13,149 nucleotides of DNA, taken from the NCBI GenBank assembly GCA_031411055.1, contig JANOAI010000397.1, forward strand, positions 1 to 13,149. Reading direction: 5' to 3'. The position numbers and the translations under genes were made by a program. How positions within the stretch are numbered: the first letter of the stretch is position 1; every line of letters starts with the position of its first letter. The stretch comes from JAIYDQ01 sp031411055 (GTDB lineage: Bacteria; Planctomycetota; Planctomycetia; Pirellulales; Pirellulaceae). Below the pieces are notes generated by a model. The model saw nothing but the letters and a program-made list of their open reading frames with translations. It searched no databases and had not been told where the DNA came from. Positions 6,925-13,149 of the stretch are shown in pieces.

Positions 6925-9900
6925 AATTGCTTGCGGTAAGGGCTACCGATGATCGGACTTCGATTTGCAAATCAGCAATCCCATCGCCATTGACGTCGCC
7001 ACTGAGCCAATAGACTCCGGCAGTAGTCGACGATATCACCAGTTGCCCGGCGACCATTGTAAAGCTGGAGCTAATCACAAAAGCATTGTTTTCGCCGACA
7101 TTGTAGTTGGCGTCGATCAAGCTGAGATCGATCTTGTCACCTTCCGAGGCTTTGAAATCTTTGATCTTGTCAGCAGCGGCAACCGTCGATTCGGAAACCA
7201 GATAGTACCGGAAGATATCCGCACCCGCGCCGCCGGACAGGTCATCACTGTCGGCTCCACCGCTGAGAATGTCGTTGCCCGCACCTCCGGTCAGCGTATC
7301 ACGGCCTCCACCACCAAAGAGCGTGTCATCGCCATTGCCACCATCGATGTCATCATCACCAAGTTGCCCGTAAATGATATCGGCGGCAGCGGTCCCGATC
7401 ATGATGTCGTCATCGACCGTACCGACAATCGCTCCGGTAGGTGGAGCGGGGGGATTCACATAAATCACAGGCTCGTTGGCACCGATGATGGTGATTGTGA
7501 CCAAGGATGTTGACTGCGCACCGGCGCTATCAACGATGGTATAGCTGAACGTCTCGGTGGCCGTTTGACCGTTGTTCAAGGCTTGCAAAGCATTACCGAC
7601 CGTGTAGATCACGCCGGTGCCGCCTGGAGCGATGACCACGGAACCGAGTAAACTTGCTCCGTTCACCGACAATACGGTTTTGGTATCGCCGCTATCGATA
7701 TCGGTGTCGTTGGCCAACACGGCAATCGTTGTCGGGGCCGCGTCTTCCGAAATCGACAAAATATTGGCGACCGCTACCGGAGCATCGTTAGAACCGGTTA
7801 CCGTGACGGTTACTTGCGTCGTCGACGACGCACCACTGCGATCACCAGCGGTATAGCTAAACACTTCGGTGACAGTCACTCCGGCACGTAGATTTTGGAA
7901 CGCATTTCCAATCGAGTAAACAATGCTCGTACCGACAATCTGAATGGTACCTTGAAGTCCAGTACCGTTGACGCTTCGGATGATAAGGCTATCACCTGCG
8001 GCGACATCAGCATCGGTGTCGTTTACTAAGACGTTGATCGTGACGGGAGCTCCATCTTCGATCGCCGTAGCCGAATCGGCGACAGCCATCGGTGCATGAT
8101 TTACTCCGTTTACATTGACCGTCACAGTCGCGGTCGATTCGGAACCCGCACTGTCACGCATCGTGTAGGTAAAAGTTTCCGAGGCTGAAGCTCCGTAGGG
8201 CAAATTCAATAACGTTCCACCAACAGAATAGACGACGCTGTTGCCATTTGGCGAGATCGTCACGGTCCCTTGCAATCTACTGGTACTGATCGCCACAACC
8301 GTACTGATATCAGGCGTGTCGGCAGGTGTCACGTCCCATGGCCCCAGTTCGGTTGCGTCAGGCGGTGCCGGATCGATGCGATTATCCGGGTCCATATCGT
8401 TGGCAAGAACTCGGATCGTCGTTGGAGCGGCGTCCGACGCGATGGTTGCGCTATCATTGATAGCGGTCGGTGCATCGTTCGCTCCCGTCACTGTGACGGT
8501 CACGATTCCCGTTGAGACACTGCCGCCGGTTCCTGTGATCGTGTACTTGAACAAGTCGGTACCGACTTCACCCGCATTCAAGCTTTGCATTGGCGTATAA
8601 AGGATGCTTCGTCCGTCGGGTGCGATTGAAGCTTGACCAAGCATTCGCTGGAAACCCGGATGAAACTGACCGACTCCGACACCGTAAATAAGGATGAGTT
8701 CCATTGAGGCAAACTGCCCAGCACCATCGATCGAAGTGATAGTGAGCGCACCGCCAGGATTGATGTCGCTCGTATCATTGGCCAGAACGTTGATGACAAT
8801 CGGTCCGCCATCTTCATGGGCTGTTGCATTGTCATTGACCGCCCTCGGACCATCGGTAACGCCAGTAATCGTAAGGGTCACAACGGCCGTCGATTGAGCG
8901 CCTGCCGCGTCCGCCATCGTATAGGTAAAGGTTTCGGTCGCGGTTTGGCCAGCAACGAGATGTTGATAGGCATTGCCAGCGCTGTACGTAACTCCGGTGC
9001 CGTTCGCGGAGACCGTGGCTGTCCCGAGCATCCCCGCCGTGTCGACCGAGACGACGCGTTTGGTATCGCCAACGTCAGGATCGGTATCGTTCGTGAGGAC
9101 GGCCAACGCCATGGCTGAGGCGTCTTCGGTAACCGTGAAGGTATTGGCGGCCGCGATCGGACTATCATTCACTCCGGTGATGGTTACCGTAACGTTAGCT
9201 GTCGACGAAGCGCCAGCAGCGTCTCGCATCATATAACTGAATACTTCCGTCGCAATCGCACCGGCTTTCAAACTTTGGAAGGCACCACCCACGGTGTAGA
9301 CGACGCTCATGCCGTCCGGCGCGATCGATACCGTTCCTTGTAAACTGCTTCCGAGCACGGCAACGACTTCTTTGGTGTCGCCGGCGTCGACATCCGAGTC
9401 GTTGGCAAGCACGTCGATCGTGATCGGCGCTCCATCTTCGGAAGCAGTCGCCGTATTCGCAACCGCAACTGGGCTATCGTTCAATCCCGTTACTGTAACG
9501 ACCACCGTGGCAGTCGATTGCGCTCCGCCAGAATCACGTATCGTGTAGGTGAACGACTCGCTAGCTGTCGCACCCAGCGCCAAACTCTGGAAAGCATTGC
9601 CAACCGTATAGATTACTCCCGTTCCACCAGGCGCGACGGCGACGGTTCCTTGCAGTCCCACGCCATTTACCGAGACAACGGTCTTCGTATCTCCAGCATC
9701 GGCATCGGTATCGTTGCCTAAGACGCTGATTGAAACCGGCGATCCATTCTCGGTAGCCGCTCCAACGTCATCGACCGCCACAGGTACCGAATTCATTCCG
9801 CTAATCAAGATATTCACGGATGCCGTTGACTGAGCTCCAGCGGAATCGACCATCGTATAAGTAAAGGTCTCTGTCGCGGTCTGACCAGCAAGAAGGCCAA

Positions 9901-12775
9901 GGAAAGCTGTGCCAACAGAATAAACGATGCTCGCTCCACCCGCAGGAACGATCACGCTACCCAGCAGGCCCGTTGTGTTGACCGAGAGAACTGTCTTCGT
10001 ATCGCCCAAATCCGCATCGCTGTCGTTGGCGAGTACGTTGATCGTCACCGGCGCGGAATTCTTAGCGACGAATAGATTGTCGTTGGCCGCAACCGGCGCG
10101 TCGTTGCCACCCGTAACCGTCACGGTAACCCATGCCGTCGATGTTGCGCCAGCCGCATCGGCCATGGTGTAGGTGAATCGTTCGGTTAACGTTTGTCCCG
10201 GCTTCAAATTCTGAAAAGCATTTCCGGGCGAGTAGATCACACTTTGTCCGTCCGGAGCGATGGCAAGCGTACCCACAACAGCCGGAACGCCAGGGTAGGC
10301 CAGGGGCGCGCACACGCCATAAATACAAACCAATTCCCAGCCGCCTGGGAATCCAGCGCCATTGATCGAAGTTACCGTCTTCGTGTCACCGACATCAACG
10401 TCGGTATCATTGACGAGAATTGGCACGATCGTCGGACCCGCATCCTCGGAGATCGTCGCAACATCCGCGATCGCAACTGGCGCACTGTTGCTTCCAGTCA
10501 CCGTCACGACTAGCGTGGCGGTCGATTGTGCACCAGCGCTATCGGCCATAATGTAGGTAATCGTCTCGATCGCCGCTTCACCTGCGCGTAGATAGCTGTA
10601 GGAATTGTTCGGATAGAAGAGAACTCCCGTACCACCAGCCGGTATTTGGACGACGCCGCGTACGCCCACGCTGTTCACTGACACCACACGTTTGGTATCA
10701 CCAGTGTCGATATCAGTATCATTCGCAAGGACTTCTACGACGTTTGCAACAAGGGTATCCGTCACGCTGATGCTGTCGTCGGCGGCTACGGGTACGTCAT
10801 TCACACCGACGATCGTTACGGTGACGTTCGCCGACGATTCCCGCCCGCTTGAATCGCTCGCGGTGTAGCCAAACACTTCGCTAACGATAGCGCCTTCACT
10901 CAATGATTGGAAAGCATTGCCAGCCGAGTAAATCACGCCGCTCCCATCCTCCGCGATCACCGCGATGCCTAGGAGTCCCTCATCGGCCAAGCTGATGACA
11001 CTCAATCCATTGCCCTCGTCAGAATCGCGATCGTTGGTCAAAACAGAGATCGCGATTGCAGCTCCGTCTTCGCTCGTCGTCGCGATATCGTCAACGGCGC
11101 TGGGTCCATCGGTGATACCGGAAACGGTTACGGTCACCTCGGCCGTAGCCTGCTCGCCAGCGATATCGCGTATCGTGTAGGTAAAAATCTCGGTCGCCGT
11201 CTGGCCATCCATGAGCATTTGAAATAGATCACCAAAGTCATAGTCAATTCCAAGCCCGTCAGCCGAAATAGAAACCGAACCGATCAAACCAGCAGCGTTG
11301 ACCGAGACGATTGAAATCAAATCGCCAACGTCTTGATCTGAGTCGTTGCCTAGCACCGGAATCGTTGCAACACCATCGTCTTCGGACACGGCAAATTCAT
11401 CTGGCACAGCAACAGGAGCAGCATTCGTCGGAACAATGAGACTGTAGTCGCTGTCTAGAAATCGCAACCACTCAACACTTTTCAATGTATCTGTTCCGTC
11501 ATTTCCGTTGACCGTCGTGGCGAGATCTTTCACTTGGACGATGTCACCAATCCGAGTAATCGAATAGGTCGCTAATGTTCCGGCAAAGTAAACGATATCC
11601 GTACCGTTACTCCCATCCACGGAATCGTTGCCTGTCCCAGGTCGAATGTGATCGTCGCCGTCGCTGCCTATAACCGTGTCGGCTCCAGCCAAACTATCGA
11701 TGATGGCTAGTCCGGTCAGCGTCATGCCACTTAAGTTGAGAAGATTGGTACTGCTTGTTCCCAAGACGTTGACGCTTGCAAATCCGTTGGCAGAAATAGT
11801 TTCAATGCCACTCGAAGTATTCGAAAAACTCGAACCCAAGTTGATGTTGGTACTGATGGCTCCAGCGATTATTCGATCGATTCCAACGCCACCTCGGTCG
11901 GTGACGATATCGGTACCGTCGTTAGTGCCGGCGACTTGGTAAGAATCACTCCCAACGCCTCCATCGAGCGAATCATTACCTTTACCGCCGACCAAAAGAT
12001 CATCCCCATCGCCACCAAAAATCGTATCCGCGACGTTGCCTCCCTTGAGCGTATCGTTGCCTGAACCGCCATAGAGCGAAACGAATTTGGCGGCGTTCGT
12101 GGCATCGACGACATCGGCACTATCATGAGTTCGTACTCGGAAGCCGGTCACGTCGGAGGCGGTATAAGTCTTGCGAGTTCCGTTGAGTGTTACTCGGTAG
12201 CTCGAATCGATGAGCACAGAGTCGGCGACGCTGCGACCATGCACGAAAACGTCACTCGCCGGAGCGTGATAGACGCCGCTAAACGCGGCGGAACTTGCAT
12301 GGCCTGCGACCGTCGGATTGGCGACGGCCAAAATTGAATAGTTTTCCGCAACCTCTCCGACGCCCGCACCAGGCAATGCGACCTTGCCAACACCACTGCC
12401 GATGGTCAGAGTTTTGACATGGACTCCGAGCGTCAAATCTTGAGGGGTGTTCAGTGTAACACTGCTCAGAAATGTATCACCGCCGAACACCGCATCCGAA
12501 GATCGGTAGAAGCCGACATTGAATGCAACCGTCGCTTCGCGTACGTCATAGGTGAGCGAAAGTTGAGTGCCGCCGTCGGCCGTCACCGACTGCATTATCA
12601 CGCTTGCCAAGAGCTCGCGAGATTCTAAGCGTTCAATGGCTCGACGCCGTTGATCCCATCGTCGGTTCCTCTTTCGCTCGCACGAATTCCCCCGTTTTCC
12701 GAATCGCAAATTGCCCGTGAATCCTCGAACTGCGTCGAGTGCAGTATACAAAGTTAGTCGTTTGCAATTGGACAT
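6914..12775 (-). CDS. Giant secreted/surface protein: planctomycete leader, 12 Ig/cadherin-like repeats, RTX blocks and serralysin-like C-terminus
   Basis: A very large, Asp/Thr/Val-rich extracellular protein, probably for adhesion or matrix binding with calcium. Residue numbers count from the upstream ATG at 12895 (1993 aa); subtract 40 for the preferred start at 12775 (MSNCKRL), chosen because the preceding 40 residues look non-coding. LESRELLA (90-97) follows an Arg-rich stretch, as in the planctomycete extracellular motif. Residues 99-275 form a beta-rich, CARDB-like domain (GFYRSSDAVF). RTX nonapeptides lie at 276-320 and 410-436. Twelve tandem repeats (491-1806) of the Ig-like 'tandem-95'/Big_9 or VCBS type follow, each with NDAPVA...EDG, VLANDTDxDxGDTK and ETFTYTxxDSAGAQST landmarks. 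Then come eight RTX nonapeptides (1825-1896) and a serralysin-type end with DVNGDGIAD (1968-1976) and ASNFIL, resembling type I secretion signals. No enzyme domain or classic signal peptide is visible. It converges on the carB side and overlaps the sigma-like frame by 11 nt. Confidence 0.93.
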   Translation of the reverse strand: MSNCKRLTLYTALDAVRGFTGNLRFGKRGNSCERKRNRRWDQRRRAIERLESRELLASVIMQSVTADGGTQLSLTYDVREATVAFNVGFYRSSDAVFGGDTFLSSVTLNTPQDLTLGVHVKTLTIGSGVGKVALPGAGVGEVAENYSILAVANPTVAGHASSAAFSGVYHAPASDVFVHGRSVADSVLIDSSYRVTLNGTRKTYTASDVTGFRVRTHDSADVVDATNAAKFVSLYGGSGNDTLKGGNVADTIFGGDGDDLLVGGKGNDSLDGGVGSDSYQVAGTNDGTDIVTDRGGVGIDRIIAGAISTNINLGSSFSNTSSGIETISANGFASVNVLGTSSTNLLNLSGMTLTGLAIIDSLAGADTVIGSDGDDHIRPGTGNDSVDGSNGTDIVYFAGTLATYSITRIGDIVQVKDLATTVNGNDGTDTLKSVEWLRFLDSDYSLIVPTNAAPVAVPDEFAVSEDDGVATIPVLGNDSDQDVGDLISIVSVNAAGLIGSVSISADGLGIDYDFGDLFQMLMDGQTATEIFTYTIRDIAGEQATAEVTVTVSGITDGPSAVDDIATTSEDGAAIAISVLTNDRDSDEGNGLSVISLADEGLLGIAVIAEDGSGVIYSAGNAFQSLSEGAIVSEVFGYTASDSSGRESSANVTVTIVGVNDVPVAADDSISVTDTLVANVVEVLANDTDIDTGDTKRVVSVNSVGVRGVVQIPAGGTGVLFYPNNSYSYLRAGEAAIETITYIMADSAGAQSTATLVVTVTGSNSAPVAIADVATISEDAGPTIVPILVNDTDVDVGDTKTVTSINGAGFPGGWELVCIYGVCAPLAYPGVPAVVGTLAIAPDGQSVIYSPGNAFQNLKPGQTLTERFTYTMADAAGATSTAWVTVTVTGGNDAPVAANDNLFVAKNSAPVTINVLANDSDADLGDTKTVLSVNTTGLLGSVIVPAGGASIVYSVGTAFLGLLAGQTATETFTYTMVDSAGAQSTASVNILISGMNSVPVAVDDVGAATENGSPVSISVLGNDTDADAGDTKTVVSVNGVGLQGTVAVAPGGTGVIYTVGNAFQSLALGATASESFTYTIRDSGGAQSTATVVVTVTGLNDSPVAVANTATASEDGAPITIDVLANDSDVDAGDTKEVVAVLGSSLQGTVSIAPDGMSVVYTVGGAFQSLKAGAIATEVFSYMMRDAAGASSTANVTVTITGVNDSPIAAANTFTVTEDASAMALAVLTNDTDPDVGDTKRVVSVDTAGMLGTATVSANGTGVTYSAGNAYQHLVAGQTATETFTYTMADAAGAQSTAVVTLTITGVTDGPRAVNDNATAHEDGGPIVINVLANDTSDINPGGALTITSIDGAGQFASMELILIYGVGVGQFHPGFQRMLGQASIAPDGRSILYTPMQSLNAGEVGTDLFKYTITGTGGSVSTGIVTVTVTGANDAPTAINDSATIASDAAPTTIRVLANDMDPDNRIDPAPPDATELGPWDVTPADTPDISTVVAISTSRLQGTVTISPNGNSVVYSVGGTLLNLPYGASASETFTYTMRDSAGSESTATVTVNVNGVNHAPMAVADSATAIEDGAPVTINVLVNDTDADVAAGDSLIIRSVNGTGLQGTIQIVGTSIVYSIGNAFQNLRAGVTVTEVFSYTAGDRSGASSTTQVTVTVTGSNDAPVAVANILSISEDAAPTTIAVLANDTDIDSGDTKTVLSVNGASLLGSVVIAPGGTGVIYTVGNALQALNNGQTATETFSYTIVDSAGAQSTSLVTITIIGANEPVIYVNPPAPPTGAIVGTVDDDIMIGTAAADIIYGQLGDDDIDGGNGDDTLFGGGGRDTLTGGAGNDILSGGADSDDLSGGAGADIFRYYLVSESTVAAADKIKDFKASEGDKIDLSLIDANYNVGENNAFVISSSFTMVAGQLVISSTTAGVYWLSGDVNGDGIADLQIEVRSSVALTASNFIL
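7208..7423 (-). repeat. C-terminal RTX block of eight nonapeptides
   Basis: Residues 1825-1896 (long numbering) of the giant protein fall into eight uninterrupted nine-residue units. The best are GGNGDDTLF, GGGGRDTLT, GGAGNDILS and GGAGADIFR. This is the hemolysin-type parallel beta-roll that binds calcium between turns. The first two units (GTVDDDIMI, GTAAADIIY) are degenerate, as is usual at the edge of a roll. The block leads directly into the serralysin-like C-terminal region. Confidence 0.9.
7478..11425 (-). repeat. Twelve tandem Ig/cadherin-like repeats, 104-residue (312-bp) unit
   Basis: Repeat starts, marked by the N/T before (D/S/A)xP, fall at residues 491, 595, 699, 803, 931, 1035, 1139, 1243, 1347, 1473, 1599 and 1703, ending at 1806 (long numbering). 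Nine units are exactly 104 residues. Units 4, 9 and 10 are 128, 126 and 126. Each unit runs from NDAPVAxxD, through an acidic VLANDTDxDxGDTK loop, a VVSVNGxGLxGTV strand, GGTGVIYTVGNAFQSL and TETFTYTMxDSAGAQST, to VTVTVTG. The acidic loops are likely calcium ligands. Units are diverged rather than identical, so this is an old array held to a fixed length. Confidence 0.93.
11588..11668 (-). repeat. Second N-terminal RTX block, three nonapeptides
   Basis: Residues 410-436 read in register as GSDGDDHIR, PGTGNDSVD and GSNGTDIVY, followed by a short domain ending DTLKSVEWLRFLDSDY. This 'RTX then LKxVExLxF' arrangement is common at the ends of beta-roll modules in bacterial surface proteins. The block sits about 90 residues after the first and directly before the Ig-like array. 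Confidence 0.75.
11936..12070 (-). repeat. First N-terminal RTX block, five nonapeptides
   Basis: Residues 276-320 divide into five nine-residue units, including GGSGNDTLK, GGDGDDLLV and GGKGNDSLD. They carry the Gly-Gly-x-Gly-(N/D)-D pattern of calcium-binding beta-rolls. The second unit (GGNVADTIF) lacks one acidic ligand. Confidence 0.85.
12602..12649 (-). other. Planctomycete extracellular leader motif (RRR...LESRELLA)
   Basis: Residues 83-98 of the giant protein (long numbering) carry RRRAIERLESRELLAS just after a further basic stretch (RKRNRR). This matches the short N-terminal motif defined in Rhodopirellula proteins predicted to be extracellular (Pfam Planc_extracel). It is presumed to act in export or surface sorting. 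There is no ordinary hydrophobic signal peptide around it. Confidence 0.85.
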
Positions 12776-12831
12776 GTGGACATCCGGAAGAAAAGAGGAG
12801 ACTGAGAACGGAGCTAGCGAAGATTCTATAT

Positions 12832-12905
12832 GGCCGATACGTCTCGATGTTCTTGCAACCTGTGGGTAACGAGCAGTTCTATCTGCTGGGTCCATCGGCC
12901 GATAC
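12832..12905. promoter_or_regulatory. 9-bp direct repeat upstream of the giant gene
   Basis: GGCCGATAC occurs at 12832-12840 and again at 12897-12905, 65 bp apart, both upstream of the preferred start at 12775. This is about six helical turns, which would suit a dimeric regulator. With the longer start at 12895 the first copy would be coding. Two copies of a 9-mer could also be chance. Confidence 0.2.
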
Positions 12906-12943
12906 TAGGCTTTGTTTCTAAACGCGCTTTCACGTTGCTGCGC

Positions 12944-12986
12944 CTCTCCGAGACGCTTATGAGTCGCGTCTCGGAGAGACGCGACT
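12944..12986. repeat. Overlapping perfect inverted repeats (two mutually exclusive hairpins)
   Basis: CTCTCCGAGACGC (12944-12956) is perfectly complementary to GCGTCTCGGAGAG (12966-12978), giving a 13-bp stem with a 9-nt loop. The right arm also belongs to a second perfect palindrome: AGTCGCGTCTC (12962-12972) pairs with GAGACGCGACT (12976-12986), an 11-bp stem with a GGA loop. Only one can form at a time. The layout suggests two opposed copies of one short palindromic element, the left one partly decayed. I recall similar GTCGCGTCTC palindromes between genes in planctomycete genomes, but this needs a search. Confidence 0.75.
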
Positions 12987-13049
12987 ACGTGCTTAGAGCA
13001 GTTCTTTAATAGGTGAAGCGAGTGAATTCCAATCGGCGGCGGAGTTGCG

Positions 13050-13097
13050 GTGGCAGAATGCCACTTACTTTCACCCTCCCGCGAAGAGCGGGAGGGT
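13050..13097. repeat. Pair of GC-rich intergenic hairpins, likely a dispersed element
   Basis: GTGGCA (13050-13055) and TGCCAC (13059-13064) form a 6-bp stem with a GAA loop. Right after it, ACCCTCCCGC (13073-13082) and GCGGGAGGGT (13088-13097) form a perfect 10-bp stem with a GAAGA loop. A further partial copy, CGGGGAGGGTGAG, follows near 13119-13131, so the whole stretch to the window end has the look of a REP-like or MITE-like element. No coding frame is supported here. Confidence 0.6.
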
Positions 13098-13149
13098 CGA
13101 TGGCGAGGTACGAGCCAGCGGGGAGGGTGAGATTTCGCATGTTTCGTGA

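Noticed and set aside
6965..7513. 182-codon plus-strand frame opposite the C-terminal end of the giant gene
   Set aside because: It is antisense to an RTX and Ig-like coding region whose repeated codons keep the opposite frames open. The translated product matches no family and mirrors the repeat periodicity.
7617..11180. Series of roughly 80-codon plus-strand frames, each starting MPxGxIxTVP-like, spaced about 312 bp apart
   Set aside because: They are the periodic shadow of the tandem repeats on the minus strand. Their regular spacing equals the repeat unit, so they are not independent genes.
7478..11425. CRISPR array or satellite DNA as an explanation of the 312-bp repetition
   Set aside because: The periodicity is at protein level with diverged DNA. 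There are no short identical repeats with unique spacers.

Overview
The window looks like chromosomal DNA from a planctomycete, most likely a member of the Pirellulales. The strongest evidence is the arginine-rich leader ending in LESRELLA near the N-terminus of the giant protein, which matches the planctomycete extracellular-protein motif (Pfam Planc_extracel). A sigma region 4 fragment of the 'WEAF' type typical of planctomycete ECF sigma factors, GC near 50% and weak or absent Shine-Dalgarno sequences fit this. Assignment below order level is not possible from the sequence alone.

Layout, left to right. A minus-strand cluster occupies 1-2916: the 5' end of a gene running off the left edge (start at 79), a 474-aa FAD/NAD(P)-binding oxidoreductase (104-1528) and a 452-aa MOP-superfamily flippase-like membrane protein (1558-2916). 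Gaps are 24 and 29 nt, so they are probably one transcript, with a candidate promoter at 2955-2983. A 446-nt divergent intergenic region (2917-3362) holds an imperfect hairpin with an alternative pairing and a weak promoter-like match before carB. carB (3363-6614, plus) is a complete carbamoyl-phosphate synthase large chain that keeps E. coli-type catalytic residues. It is followed after 22 nt by a short frame (6637-6924, plus) encoding only an ECF-type sigma region 4, with no region 2.

The right half (6914-12775 or 12895, minus) is one giant gene for a cell-surface or secreted protein of about 1950-1990 residues. In order it has the planctomycete leader motif, a beta-rich domain, two short RTX calcium-binding blocks, twelve Ig/cadherin-like tandem repeats, an eight-copy RTX block and a serralysin-like C-terminus. 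Nine of the twelve repeats are exactly 104 residues long. Two of the three longer ones carry a related insert at the same position. Upstream of this gene, 12944-13097 is a cluster of strong inverted repeats that look like dispersed intergenic elements.

The genes do not form one obvious pathway. The flippase and oxidoreductase could belong to an envelope or exopolysaccharide function, carB to arginine/pyrimidine biosynthesis, and the giant protein to adhesion or matrix. I see no CRISPR array, transposase, phage gene, rRNA or tRNA. No complete undescribed system is evident. The most unusual items are the precisely periodic repeat array with its variant inserts, the isolated sigma region 4 frame and the overlapping hairpins at 12944-12986.
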